From an uncultured Psychroflexus sp. (GTDB lineage: Bacteria; Bacteroidota; Bacteroidia; Flavobacteriales; Flavobacteriaceae): DNA of 64,000 nt. The notes beneath the pieces were generated by a model. It saw only the letters and a list, made by a program, of their open reading frames with translations. It was not told the DNA's origin and did no database searches. Shown one piece after another: positions 27,432-36,774 of this stretch. Position 1 is the first letter of the stretch, and the number at the start of each line of letters is the position of its first letter. The translations under genes were made by a program, and so were the position numbers. The stretch is from contig CAJXVZ010000011.1 of the NCBI GenBank assembly GCA_913062845.1, positions 1-64,000 of the forward strand. The letters are read 5' to 3'.

Positions 27432-28868
27432 TCAAATTTTAGTTTCTAGAAGCGCCGGCATCTCTTTGTAAATTTTGACAATAAGCTCACCAAAAAGCGT
27501 GTTGGCCCAGGCAAACCAGCTACGGGTGAAGTTGCCGGCATCGTCCTTATGAAAGGATTCGTGCATAAAGCCTGTATTGGCGTGGGTTGCTTTCAGGCTC
27601 TTCAAACAAAAACGGATTTCGTCCTCATCTTCAGACGTCAGCGCTCTTAGAATGATGCCCATAGGCCAGATGTTCGATTTACCCGTGTGCGGACTGCCCT
27701 GCCCTTCGGCAGCTTTGCCTTTTAAGTAGTAAGGGTTATGCTCGCTTAGTAGAAATCTTCTGGTGTTTTTATACACCTTATCATTTTTGAAATCCGGATC
27801 TAAATACGCTAAAGACATCAGCGATGGCACGTTGGCATCGTCCATAAAGACTTTGTTGCCAAAACCATCAATTTCGTAGGCGTAAATTTTGCCAAAATCT
27901 AAATGCTTCTGAACGGCATACGTCTGTATGGCTTCGTCAATTTCTTGTGCAAATGCCAGACATTCCTCTGCAAATTCAGGGTCTTTCAGCACTTCTTTGT
28001 AAATCCTTCCCAGTTGTTTTAGGGATAGCGACGCAAAAATATTGGAAGGGATCAGTAATGGGAATAAGGTGGCATCATCTGAAGGTCTGAAGGAAGAATG
28101 GATTAAACCGGTGTATTTTGTAGGACGCCCTGTACCATCAAAGACCGGTGAATCGACCATATTGCTGGTTTTTCGAATGAATTCATAAGGCGATGTGCCG
28201 TTTTTGCGTTGTTCTGCTCTAAAGGTCTCTACCACAAACCGCATGGCTTTGTCCCAGTTTTTATCAAAAACAGTAGTGTCTCCGGTGCGTTCGTAATAAT
28301 TATGAGACAATCGTACGGCATAGCACAAGGAATCGATTTCCCACTTCCTTTCGTGCACGCCGGGTACCGGTCGCGGAATATCGTCGTTCCAGTGCGACTC
28401 TTTAGATAGATCCTTGTAAAACGCATTGGCATAAGGATCGATCAAGATGCATTTCACCTGCCTGTTGATAAGCCCTTTTACCAGGTCATTCAACTTTTTG
28501 TCTTTAGTAATCAATGGCATGTAGGGCCAGACTTGCGCCGTCGAATCTCTTAGCCACATGGCATCAATATCTCCGGTAATAATAAAGGTGTCAGGCTTGC
28601 CATCAATAAGCTCATAATCTACTGTGGTGTCCAATGTATTAGGGTAACAGTTTTCGAACATCCATGCCAATTCATTATCTTTTATAAATGCCTTGATCGC
28701 TTGGATTTGCTTTTCAATTTCAAGACTGGTAAAAGTTCTTTCAGAGACCGGCGGTCGTTTGGAGCTAAACTTATCATCACCCGAAATGACTGACCAATGT
28801 AACCCCGTTGGCGCAACAACCGCAGCTGAAGCTAATGCATTGGCTTTGATAAAGGTTCTTCGTTTCAT
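27432..28868 (-). CDS. GH125 exo-alpha-1,6-mannosidase family protein
   Basis: The 478-residue protein begins MKRRTFIKANALASAAVVAPTG, resembling a Tat or Sec export signal with twin arginines at residues 3-4. The rest is a GH125 (former DUF1237) alpha/alpha barrel: MWLRDSTAQVWPYMPL (about residue 104), WEIDSLCYAVRLSHNYYE, FRPSDDATLFPLLIPSNIF and FMHESFHKDDAGNFTRSWFAW (C-terminal, split by the active site). Known members release mannose from alpha-1,6 linkages. Export suggests action on external or periplasmic glycan. Downstream is a methyltransferase gene. Confidence 0.92.
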   Translation of the reverse strand: MKRRTFIKANALASAAVVAPTGLHWSVISGDDKFSSKRPPVSERTFTSLEIEKQIQAIKAFIKDNELAWMFENCYPNTLDTTVDYELIDGKPDTFIITGDIDAMWLRDSTAQVWPYMPLITKDKKLNDLVKGLINRQVKCILIDPYANAFYKDLSKESHWNDDIPRPVPGVHERKWEIDSLCYAVRLSHNYYERTGDTTVFDKNWDKAMRFVVETFRAEQRKNGTSPYEFIRKTSNMVDSPVFDGTGRPTKYTGLIHSSFRPSDDATLFPLLIPSNIFASLSLKQLGRIYKEVLKDPEFAEECLAFAQEIDEAIQTYAVQKHLDFGKIYAYEIDGFGNKVFMDDANVPSLMSLAYLDPDFKNDKVYKNTRRFLLSEHNPYYLKGKAAEGQGSPHTGKSNIWPMGIILRALTSEDEDEIRFCLKSLKATHANTGFMHESFHKDDAGNFTRSWFAWANTLFGELIVKIYKEMPALLETKI

Positions 28869-28937
28869 AAGCTTGCTAATGAATTATTCTCAAAAATACA
28901 ATTTTATGTGATGACTAAATTCTTTCATAAATAAAAA

Positions 28938-28967
28938 ACCACCTGCCAAAATCATGACAGGTGGTTT
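28938..28967 (-). terminator. intrinsic terminator after sucB
   Basis: A 9-bp stem (AACCACCTG / CAGGTGGTT) with a 12-nt loop is followed, in the minus direction, by a T-run (the A-run at 28934-28939 on the plus strand). It lies 23 bp beyond the sucB stop codon. Confidence 0.85.
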
Positions 28968-28989
28968 CAGATATCAAATTAAATACCGC

Positions 28990-30252
28990 CTAAAGCTCCA
29001 GTGCTTTCTTTACATCGTTGTTCATCAATAGCTCTTCCGGATTTTCAAGGGCTTTTTTCACTTCTACCAGGAATCCAACAGACTCACGGCCGTCGATAAT
29101 TCTATGGTCATAAGATAGCGCCACATACATGATCGGTCTTACGACGACCTGTCCATCCACAACTACCGGACGTTCCACAATGTTGTGCATGCCTAAGATT
29201 CCACTTTGAGGTGGGTTTATAATTGGTGTAGACAACATAGACCCAAAAACACCACCGTTGGAAATGGTAAAGGTTCCGCCTGTCATTTCATCAACTGTGA
29301 TTTGCCCTTCTCTGGCTCTGATCGCTAAACGTTTCACTTCCTGTTCTACGCCTCTAAAACTAAGGTTTTCAGCATTTCTCATCACCGGCACCATTAAGCC
29401 TTTAGGTCCTGAAACCGCAATAGATATGTCTTTGTAATCGTAAGTGATCATTTCCTTACCATCGATCATCGAATTAACCGCTGGGAATTCATCCAAGGCT
29501 CTGACCACAGCTAAGGTAAAGAATGACATAAAGCCTAAGCTGACGCCATGCTTTTCTTTGAACTCTTCTTTGTATTTGGCTCTAAGGTCAAAGATTGGCT
29601 TCATATCGACTTCATTAAAAGTCGTCAGCATGGCGGTTTCGTTCTTGGCACTGACCAGACGCTCTGCAACCTTTCGTCGCAGCATTGATAGCTTTTTACG
29701 GCTTTCGCCTCTGCTGCCTTTACCTGGTGTACCCATAGATGGTTTTGGCTCAGCTTTTACAGCATCATCTTTAGTAATACGACCATCACGCCCGGTACCT
29801 TTGACATCGCTGGCCGGAATATTCTTTTCGTCCAGAATTTTCTTCGCCGCCGGTGAAGGAGAGCCTGAAGCATAAGACTCTTTTTTTTCTTGTTGAGTCT
29901 CTTTTTGTTGTTTTTCAGAAGACTGCTTTTCTTCTTTTGACTCTTCCTTTTCTTCTGATTTTTCTTCTTTTTTCTCCTCTTTTGAATCATCAGCGCTTTC
30001 ACCGGAAGGCTTTTCAGCTTCGGTATCAATCAGACAAACCACTTGTCCTACTTCAACCACATCACCTTCTTCAGCCTTAAGGGTGATGATACCACTGGCT
30101 TCTGCAGGCAGTTCAAGGGTTGCTTTATCGCTGTCTACTTCTGCTATAGGTTGATCTTTTTCAACGTAGTCTCCGTCTTGTACTAACCATTCTGCAATTT
30201 CAACTTCGCTGATGGATTCTCCCGGAGAAGGAACTTTCATTTCTAGAGCCAT
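28990..30252 (-). CDS. sucB: 2-oxoglutarate dehydrogenase E2 (dihydrolipoyl succinyltransferase)
   Basis: The protein (420 aa) has one N-terminal lipoyl domain with the lipoylated lysine in [11 protein letters not shown] (residue 43), a Lys/Glu-rich flexible linker (about 80-125), a peripheral subunit-binding domain ([20 protein letters not shown]) and a catalytic acyltransferase domain ending with the active-site motif [12 protein letters not shown]. It transfers succinyl groups to CoA in the TCA cycle. It is downstream of sucA on the same strand with an AT-rich gap of 133 bp. The E3 subunit is not in this window. Confidence 0.96.
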   Translation of the reverse strand: MALEMKVPSPGESISEVEIAEWLVQDGDYVEKDQPIAEVDSDKATLELPAEASGIITLKAEEGDVVEVGQVVCLIDTEAEKPSGESADDSKEEKKEEKSEEKEESKEEKQSSEKQQKETQQEKKESYASGSPSPAAKKILDEKNIPASDVKGTGRDGRITKDDAVKAEPKPSMGTPGKGSRGESRKKLSMLRRKVAERLVSAKNETAMLTTFNEVDMKPIFDLRAKYKEEFKEKHGVSLGFMSFFTLAVVRALDEFPAVNSMIDGKEMITYDYKDISIAVSGPKGLMVPVMRNAENLSFRGVEQEVKRLAIRAREGQITVDEMTGGTFTISNGGVFGSMLSTPIINPPQSGILGMHNIVERPVVVDGQVVVRPIMYVALSYDHRIIDGRESVGFLVEVKKALENPEELLMNNDVKKALEL

Positions 30253-30385
30253 ATTATTTTAGTTTAATGTTTTTAAAGTTTCAAGTTTCTGGTTTTATGT
30301 CTAACTAATACTTGAAATCAATTGACTATTTAATAATTATTTCTTTTCTATGTTTATTTCTTCAATCTTTGTACTCTATATTGTA

Positions 30386-33175
30386 CTAAAGATTAATATT
30401 ATCTTTCGAAGCATCGAATACATAATCGATAACTTCTTTGTGTCTTTTTTCAAACCTTGCTGAGCTTCCTGCTGCAGGTGATCCGTAGAAACGTCTGCTG
30501 CAAACTCTGAATGATCTTGCCTTTTCATACTGTAAAACCAAATGTGAATAAGCTCCCATATTTCGTGGTTCTTCCTGTGCCCATACAATATCTTCAGCTT
30601 TAGAGTATTTATCCAAAATCTTTTCCATGTGTTCAATTGGTAAAGGGAAGAGTTGTTCTAATCTTACCAATGCCACATCATCTCTGTCGTTTTCTTCTCT
30701 GTATTTCAACAGGTCATAGTAAAATTTACCACTACAGAACACAAGTGATTTTATCTTTTCAGGTTTGGCATTATCAACATCCATCACAGGCTGAAAACTT
30801 CCATTGGCTAAATCTTCTTTGGTTGAGATAACCTTCGGATGTCTCAACAGGCTTTTTGGGGTAAAAATGATGAGCGGTTTTCTGAAGTTAGTTTTGATTT
30901 GACGCCTTAAGATATGATACATATTTGCCGGTGTAGTACAATTGGCCACATACATATTGTCTTTGGCACAGAGCTGAAGGTATCTTTCCATTCTGGCTGA
31001 AGAATGCTCAGAACCTTGTCCTTCGTAACCATGCGGTAAAAGCATGACCAATCCATTTTGAGTTTTCCATTTATCTTCCGCAGAAGAAATGTACTGATCG
31101 ATCATGATTTGAGCACCATTACTGAAATCTCCAAACTGCGCTTCCCATATCGTGAGCGTTTGCGGGCTCGCCATGGCATAACCATAGTCAAAACCAACCA
31201 CAGCATATTCAGACAACAAGGAATTATAAATATAAAAATGGGCGTTGTCGTTTATTTTATTATGCAATACTATTTCCTCTTCGTCCTCTTCAACTTTAAT
31301 CACACCATGACGGTGCGAAAATGTACCTCTTTCTACATCCTGACCTGTTAATCTTACATCATGACCTTCTTCTATAACAGAAGCATAAGCTAAAACTTCA
31401 GCCAGACCCCAGTCCAGTTTATTTTTTTCAAAATACATTTTATGACGGGTGTCTATGATCTTTGAAGCTTTACGTAAAAACTTTTTATCTTCAGGAAGTT
31501 TGGTAATGGTTTCAGCTATTTTATCCAGCTTTTCCAAATCATATGTTGTATCCACTTCAGCCAGCATTTTTTCCTGATTGGCGTATTCAAAACCTTCCCA
31601 TTCTTCCTTCATGATTGGGGTTATGAAAGATTTGTCTTCTTTTTTGGAATCTGCCAGTTTTTCTTCCAGTTCTTTTTTGTAATCTTCCTCAAGCTTAGAA
31701 ACATAAGCATCATCTACAATATTTTGCTCTTTCAGTTTTTTGACATAAATATCTCTAGGATTGTCGTGCTTGGCAATAGCCTTGTAAAGTTTAGGTTGCG
31801 TAAAACGAGGTTCGTCACCCTCGTTATGACCATATTTTCGATAACCCAACAAATCTATAAAAACATCACGTTTAAATTCCATTCTAAATGCCAAGGCAAA
31901 CTTCATGGCATGTACAACGGCTTCGACATCATCGGCATTGACGTGTAAAACCGGCGAAAGCGTGACTTTACCTACATCTGTGCAGTAGGTTGAAGAACGA
32001 CCATCCAGATAGTTGGTGGTAAAACCAATCTGATTGTTCACAACAATATGAATGGTTCCCTGAGTAGTATAACCTTCAAGTTTTGCCATCTGCACAATTT
32101 CATAAGCAATCCCCTGACCGGCTATTGCGGCATCACCATGCACAACAATAGGAAGAACATTCTGCTCCTGATCTTTATGATGATCGTCTTGTTTGGCCCG
32201 GGCTATACCCTGAACCACGGCACCAACAGTTTCAAGGTGCGAAGGGTTTGGGGCGATATTGAGGTTAATTTCTTTGCCGGTATCTGTTTTTCTGATACAG
32301 GTCCAACCCAGATGGTATTTTACATCACCATCAAAAACTTCCTGTTCGTAGTCTTTGCCTTCAAATTCGTTGAAAATTTCTTTCGGGTCTTTCCCAAAAA
32401 TATTCGCTAGAGTATTCAATCGACCTCTGTGGGCCATACCCATGACAAACTCCTTGACACCAAGATCGGCTGCATTTTCTATTAGCGTATCTAATGCAGG
32501 AATTAAGCTTTCGTTACCTTCTAATGAAAAACGCTTTTGACCAATAAAATTTTTATGCAGAAAGGATTCAAAAGTCACCGCCTGATTGAGCTTTTTTAAG
32601 ATGTGCTTTTTTTCGTCAGCGCTTAATTTGGGCTGGTTTTCATTATGATAAATTTTCTCCTGTATCCAGGATACAATTTCAGGTTGCCTGATATAAACGT
32701 ATTCGATACCGATAGCGTCACAAAAAACGCTTTCCAAAAAATCAATAATACGCTTGAGCGTTGCCTTTCCTATGCCAATAATCTCACCGGCATTGAACTC
32801 TTTATCCAAATCGGATTGAGATAAACCAAAGTTTTCAATGTCCAGGGTTGGCGCATATTTTCGCCTTTCACGAACCGGATTGGTTTTAGTAAACAAGTGT
32901 CCTCTCGTTCTGTAACCATCTATCAATCTGATCACCTGAAATTCTTTTTGAATTTCATCAGAGGGTTTAATATGACCATTTTCCAGGAAATCGATGTTTT
33001 GATTTACAGCTGAATGATTATCCTCAAGGTCTTCGGTCACGTCCTTACCAAAATCAAAGCCCTGAAAGAAGGCACGCCAGCTTGGCTCTATGCTATCGGG
33101 ATATTTCAGGTATTTTTGGTAAAGTTCGTCTAGTTGATCAGGGTGAATGGTATTCAAAAACGAAAAGGGATCCAT
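30386..33175 (-). CDS. sucA: 2-oxoglutarate dehydrogenase E1 component
   Basis: This 929-residue thiamine diphosphate enzyme decarboxylates 2-oxoglutarate and feeds succinyl groups to the E2 subunit encoded downstream. It has the N-terminal E1 segment (SFLNTIHPDQLDELYQKYL), MAHRGRLNTLANIFGK at about residue 243, the cofactor-binding HGDAAIAGQGIAYE and the Glu-rich late motif AQEEPRNMGAYSH. Length is normal for the family. There is no fused acyltransferase domain as in actinobacterial KGD. Cytoplasmic. Confidence 0.97.
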   Translation of the reverse strand: MDPFSFLNTIHPDQLDELYQKYLKYPDSIEPSWRAFFQGFDFGKDVTEDLEDNHSAVNQNIDFLENGHIKPSDEIQKEFQVIRLIDGYRTRGHLFTKTNPVRERRKYAPTLDIENFGLSQSDLDKEFNAGEIIGIGKATLKRIIDFLESVFCDAIGIEYVYIRQPEIVSWIQEKIYHNENQPKLSADEKKHILKKLNQAVTFESFLHKNFIGQKRFSLEGNESLIPALDTLIENAADLGVKEFVMGMAHRGRLNTLANIFGKDPKEIFNEFEGKDYEQEVFDGDVKYHLGWTCIRKTDTGKEINLNIAPNPSHLETVGAVVQGIARAKQDDHHKDQEQNVLPIVVHGDAAIAGQGIAYEIVQMAKLEGYTTQGTIHIVVNNQIGFTTNYLDGRSSTYCTDVGKVTLSPVLHVNADDVEAVVHAMKFALAFRMEFKRDVFIDLLGYRKYGHNEGDEPRFTQPKLYKAIAKHDNPRDIYVKKLKEQNIVDDAYVSKLEEDYKKELEEKLADSKKEDKSFITPIMKEEWEGFEYANQEKMLAEVDTTYDLEKLDKIAETITKLPEDKKFLRKASKIIDTRHKMYFEKNKLDWGLAEVLAYASVIEEGHDVRLTGQDVERGTFSHRHGVIKVEEDEEEIVLHNKINDNAHFYIYNSLLSEYAVVGFDYGYAMASPQTLTIWEAQFGDFSNGAQIMIDQYISSAEDKWKTQNGLVMLLPHGYEGQGSEHSSARMERYLQLCAKDNMYVANCTTPANMYHILRRQIKTNFRKPLIIFTPKSLLRHPKVISTKEDLANGSFQPVMDVDNAKPEKIKSLVFCSGKFYYDLLKYREENDRDDVALVRLEQLFPLPIEHMEKILDKYSKAEDIVWAQEEPRNMGAYSHLVLQYEKARSFRVCSRRFYGSPAAGSSARFEKRHKEVIDYVFDASKDNINL

Positions 33176-33195
33176 ATAATTATTGAAATTTCAGG

Positions 33196-33203
33196 CAAAT
33201 TTA
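33196..33203 (-). promoter_or_regulatory. candidate -7 element for sucA
   Basis: The minus strand reads TAAATTTG, matching TAnnTTTG, about 21 bp before the sucA ATG. No -33 TTG at standard spacing is visible. Confidence 0.35.
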
Positions 33204-33280
33204 CGAATTTAGCTTCAATTATGCTTAATATTTTAACTTATACAAAACACGGAAAGTTTTAAACCAAAAGTGATGAATTT

Positions 33281-34348
33281 TTAAGCTATAGAAATCACTT
33301 TACCATCCAAGGTGTTGTAGCTTCGCATTAAGTTTGCGGTCATACAAGAATGTACAGGTAAGATCAATAAATGGTCACCTATTTGATAATTGTCTATCAA
33401 ATCTAAAGGCGCAGACACGATACCATGTTCCTGAGACAAGCCTTTAACAAACATATCCTGGATAAGATTTCCCCAGCCTGAATTTGTCTTTTCTGCCACT
33501 CTTCCATAAATTGTTCCCTCAACATCTCCCAGACGTTCTTTTGAAAAATGCACACCACCACCGTAAATTACAAGTTCTAAGCGATCCTTATGTATGGCGA
33601 CAATTGGGCAAGCCATAGCTACTGCAATTTGAGATATATCACAAGAACCTATTTGATGTTGCATCAGGTCATAAAACACGAAATTTCCCGGACATAGCTC
33701 ATCTATACCCGAAAAGTCCTCTGCAACACTGCATGAAGGCGTGTCGCCTAAAGCTATTTTAGCAAAAGGAAAATGCTTTGATAATCCTGACATGATTTGT
33801 AGTGTACTTGTATGAATTCTTTTGATATCTTCAGCATTCCGGCATTGATAGGTATGACCTGAATGCGCATAAAATCCCACAAAGGACATCCGGTCACTAT
33901 CGTCAATCACTCTTAATATTTGATTGATAAGCTTTACATTTGAAGGATCGACGCCTGTGCGGTGATAACCTGCATCTATTTGAATATAGACGCTAACAGA
34001 AGATTTGAGATGTTTTGCAAGGAAGGTAATGCTTTCCAGGTTCTCTATATTCAAATGTAGTCTGGTTTTATGCGCTAATTCATTAATAGTATCAATTTCA
34101 TTGATGTTAGTGGGAAAAGCTACTAAAATATCATCCCATTCATCAGAAAAATATCTGGCCATGGTCAAGGAAGACACGGTGATCTTTTTAACACCAACTT
34201 CATTAAACCATCTGCCGATTTCCAGCGATTGATGAGTCTTAAAATGTGGTCTTAGCTCGACATGTTGATTGCTTGCTCTATCATACATCATTTTGATGTT
34301 TGATTTGCATTTTTGTTCGTCGATAAGTAAGGTTGGTGTTTTTATCAT
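33281..34348 (-). CDS. D-threonine aldolase / D-serine dehydratase-type PLP enzyme
   Basis: The 355-residue protein has an alanine racemase-like N-terminal barrel with the PLP lysine in LRPHFKTHQSLEI (about residue 36). Its C-terminal domain carries the metal-ligand pair His/Cys in ILPVHSCMTANLM (about residue 331), typical of the zinc-dependent DSD1 / D-threonine aldolase family. GFYAHSGHTYQ and GDTPSCS are further conserved stretches. Expected reaction is cleavage or dehydration of a D-3-hydroxy amino acid; the exact substrate is open. The ATG lies 36 bp downstream of the SGNH lipoprotein stop. Confidence 0.87.
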   Translation of the reverse strand: MIKTPTLLIDEQKCKSNIKMMYDRASNQHVELRPHFKTHQSLEIGRWFNEVGVKKITVSSLTMARYFSDEWDDILVAFPTNINEIDTINELAHKTRLHLNIENLESITFLAKHLKSSVSVYIQIDAGYHRTGVDPSNVKLINQILRVIDDSDRMSFVGFYAHSGHTYQCRNAEDIKRIHTSTLQIMSGLSKHFPFAKIALGDTPSCSVAEDFSGIDELCPGNFVFYDLMQHQIGSCDISQIAVAMACPIVAIHKDRLELVIYGGGVHFSKERLGDVEGTIYGRVAEKTNSGWGNLIQDMFVKGLSQEHGIVSAPLDLIDNYQIGDHLLILPVHSCMTANLMRSYNTLDGKVISIA

Positions 34349-34384
34349 TTGATAATTTGCTTTAAAATCTACTAAGAATAAATT

Positions 34385-35176
34385 CTATTCGTCTAAAATC
34401 TGTTTGACCTCTGGCAAAATTTCTTCAACCCATAAACTGTATTGAAATCCGCTGGGATGAAGGTTATCAGGTGCCAGGGCTCCTTCAGAGTCTCCCAGAT
34501 TTCTTGAAATATCTGTGATATTGATAAACGGTATGCCAAGTTCCTGACACCTTTGCATCATATGATCATTGTACATATCCAGCTCAGCGGCAATAACCTC
34601 TGGGTCACCCCATGAATTTCCAAAGGGCGTGATACCGTAATCCGGAATAGAGACCACGAAAACTCGCTCGGAGCCACCTGCAATATCAATGGACTTTTGA
34701 ATCAGGATTTCAAACTCATTAATAAATGTCTGGAAAGGCACACTATTGAATTGATTATTGACGCCAATTAGTAAAGACACCAAATTAAAATTATGTGGTT
34801 CATTGTCTTCAACTGCATTGATGAGATCGCTTGTTTTCCAGCCGGTTTGGGCAATGATTTCTAAATTTACGATGTTATAACCTTCTGCGCCTAATTTGAC
34901 TGCCAGCTGATTAGGCCATCTTTCTTCTTGTACAACACCCTGACCTATGGTGTAAGAATCGCCAAGTGCTAAATACTTTACAGGTTCACTTTCAACGGGA
35001 TTATTTGGATCTGTGGGATTATCGGTCGGATCATCAGGCGGGTCATTGACAGGACCTTCAAATGGATTGTCAGTTATTATATCAGGGTTATTTTCAGCAA
35101 AGTTGTCATCATCCTGACAAGATGTAAGCAGGCAAAATGACAGTAAGAGTAATAATGTTTTGAAGGGAAATTTCAT
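34385..35176 (-). CDS. SGNH/GDSL hydrolase lipoprotein
   Basis: The protein (263 aa) has a lipoprotein signal (LSFCLLTSCQDDD), then a Pro/Asp/Asn-rich spacer (about 30-65) and an SGNH hydrolase domain: block I LALGDSYTIGQG, block II/III around QTGWKTSD and LIGVNNQFN, and block V DNLHPSGFQYSLW with the catalytic Asp and His. It should be an esterase or acetylesterase tethered to the membrane by its lipid; the acidic spacer after the cysteine fits surface export in Bacteroidota. Substrate is unknown. Confidence 0.9.
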   Translation of the reverse strand: MKFPFKTLLLLLSFCLLTSCQDDDNFAENNPDIITDNPFEGPVNDPPDDPTDNPTDPNNPVESEPVKYLALGDSYTIGQGVVQEERWPNQLAVKLGAEGYNIVNLEIIAQTGWKTSDLINAVEDNEPHNFNLVSLLIGVNNQFNSVPFQTFINEFEILIQKSIDIAGGSERVFVVSIPDYGITPFGNSWGDPEVIAAELDMYNDHMMQRCQELGIPFINITDISRNLGDSEGALAPDNLHPSGFQYSLWVEEILPEVKQILDE

Positions 35177-35258
35177 TTGTTTCTATTCAATCAATGACTG
35201 AGATTAAAGATATTATTTAAAGCTCTAATCTACAAGCTAGTGGCTACCAGCTAAGATA

Positions 35259-36287
35259 CTATTTTCCTTGCTGCTCCTGCCATTTCTTTCTGGCATATTC
35301 CTGCATATCGACTGCCATGTCGGTTTCATCAACAATTTCTACACCGAGAAGAGATTCTAAAATATCTTCAAAGGTCACTAATCCAATTATTCCGCCATAC
35401 ATGCCCTGAATGACAGAAATATGTTCCTTTTTTTGTATCATCGTTTCCCAGGCATCAAAAAGGGTGGTGTGTTTTGGAAACTGTAAAAGATCTCTTTTGA
35501 TGTCTTTAAGCTTTAAATCCTTCTGTTCTTCTACCAGTTTTTCAAAAACCTTTTGCCGCATGACGTAACCGGTGACCATATCCTTTTCTTCTTTATAGAT
35601 CGGTATTCTTGAAAAATGAAATTTATCCTTTTGCTCAAAAAACTGTTGAAGTGTCATTTCTTCATTTGCAGTCTCAACCACAATTCTGGGCGTCATGATC
35701 TCTTCTATTTTTAGGCTTTTCAGTTTTATGATATTTTGAATGATAGCATTTTCCTTACTTTTAAAAATACCTTCCTTAACGCCTATACTGGCTAATGCTG
35801 AAATTTCTTCTCTGCTGGTGGTAGGCTCGGTGTGTTTTTTAGAGATTAGTTTTGTTATAAGAGAAGAAACCCAAACTAAAGGATAAGTTACAAAAATAGT
35901 TACTTTTATCAGGCCGGATACAGCACTCAATAAAGATCGGTTATAATTAGCACCTAATGTCTTTGGGATGATTTCTGTAAATACCAAAATTAAGATGGTC
36001 AATACCGCTGAAACCACTCCGAAGTATGCTTCTCCAAAGACTTCAATGGCCTGAGCACCAACACCCGCAGCTCCAACCGTATGCGCTACTGTGTTTAAAG
36101 ACAAGATAGCTGAAAGCGGTTTATCTACGTCTTCTTTATACCTTATCATGGTGTTTACTTTCTTGTCACCGTTTTCAGCTCTGGATTTCAGATAAGATAT
36201 CGGCAAAGACAATAGCACAGCTTCCATAATTGAACAAAAAAAAGATGTGACTAATGCAATAAAGAGATAAACCAGTAAAAGAAACAT
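35259..36287 (-). CDS. CNNM-domain (DUF21) transporter-like protein with CBS pair
   Basis: The 342-residue protein has an N-terminal DUF21/CNNM membrane domain with about four helices (FCSIMEAVLLSLP at residue 17; TVGAAGVGAQA; ILVFTEIIPKTLGA at about 110). It also has a cytoplasmic CBS pair (LKIEEIMTPRIVVETANEE and ISVIQGMYGGIIGLVTFEDILESLLG). No C-terminal CorC/HlyC domain follows. Relatives are linked to magnesium or cobalt efflux or homeostasis; the haemolysin name is historical. Confidence 0.9.
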   Translation of the reverse strand: MFLLLVYLFIALVTSFFCSIMEAVLLSLPISYLKSRAENGDKKVNTMIRYKEDVDKPLSAILSLNTVAHTVGAAGVGAQAIEVFGEAYFGVVSAVLTILILVFTEIIPKTLGANYNRSLLSAVSGLIKVTIFVTYPLVWVSSLITKLISKKHTEPTTSREEISALASIGVKEGIFKSKENAIIQNIIKLKSLKIEEIMTPRIVVETANEEMTLQQFFEQKDKFHFSRIPIYKEEKDMVTGYVMRQKVFEKLVEEQKDLKLKDIKRDLLQFPKHTTLFDAWETMIQKKEHISVIQGMYGGIIGLVTFEDILESLLGVEIVDETDMAVDMQEYARKKWQEQQGK

Positions 36288-36304
36288 AGAAGAGGTTTAA
36301 AATT

Positions 36305-36312
36305 CAAATATA
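36305..36312 (-). promoter_or_regulatory. candidate -7 element for the CNNM gene
   Basis: The minus strand reads TATATTTG, matching TAnnTTTG, 18 bp before the ATG. A leader of about 12 nt would result. A -33 element is not obvious. Confidence 0.4.
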
Positions 36313-36468
36313 AGTGTTTGAAGATTATTAGGCTCATTCTTTTTTTCTACATTTACTATCCAAAATTAATTGACTTAGGCAAATAAATATTGTTTTAGTA
36401 TATGACAAAAAATATATTAACCCAAAGTAATAAAATCAGTTCTAGCCTTTACCCTTAAGGCAGCCTGA

Positions 36469-36519
36469 TTTTCTCAATTTCATCCGCCTCGGGCGGAGTG
36501 GGGCAAAAAATTGAGAAAA
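36469..36519. repeat. nested palindromic intergenic element
   Basis: Outer arms TTTTCTCAATTT (36469-36480) and AAATTGAGAAAA (36508-36519) are exact reverse complements. Inside, TCCGCC TCG GGCGGA (36483-36497) forms a second hairpin that is much more GC-rich than its surroundings. It lies in a 487-bp non-coding stretch (36288-36774). It resembles dispersed REP/MITE-like elements more than a terminator, since it is about 180 bp from either gene. Confidence 0.7.
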
Positions 36520-36594
36520 ATATGTTGAAATCAATTTATGTCAAGTACTTAAAAATAATATAACGTTCTATATATTTGATTTCAAAAGCAAATA

Positions 36595-36700
36595 TAACTT
36601 GGTGGTTCTCTGAGACTTCTTAGTGTTTCCTTTGTGTTAAAGCTATAACACTGAGCTACGCTAAGAATACTCTAAGTTTCACAAAGAAAGGTTTTGAGTT
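36595..36700. other. non-coding stretch with imperfect CTTTGTG/CACAAAG repeat-like sequence
   Basis: The gap between the CNNM gene and the next coding region contains a higher-GC block built of short related words (TTAGTGTTTCCTTTGTGTTAAAG-like on one side, CTAAGTTTCACAAAGAAAG on the other; partial reverse complements). I see no reading frame. Such phrases recur between genes in many Bacteroidota genomes, so this is probably a degenerate dispersed repeat. The rest of 36288-36774 is AT-rich and shows nothing else apart from the nested palindrome and the CNNM promoter. Confidence 0.4.
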
Positions 36701-36774
36701 TAATGTAATGTATATCAAACAATTAATGGGATTCATTAGATGCAAGTCAAAATATTAATTTAAAATATTCCTAC

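Noticed and set aside
8983-28868. A polysaccharide utilisation locus formed by GH113, GH16 and GH125
   Set aside because: The three genes are scattered, on separate transcription units, with no SusCD pair or regulator nearby.
29757-30029. Lys-rich open frame on the minus strand
   Set aside because: It is the Glu/Lys-rich linker of sucB read in a shifted frame; low complexity explains the openness.
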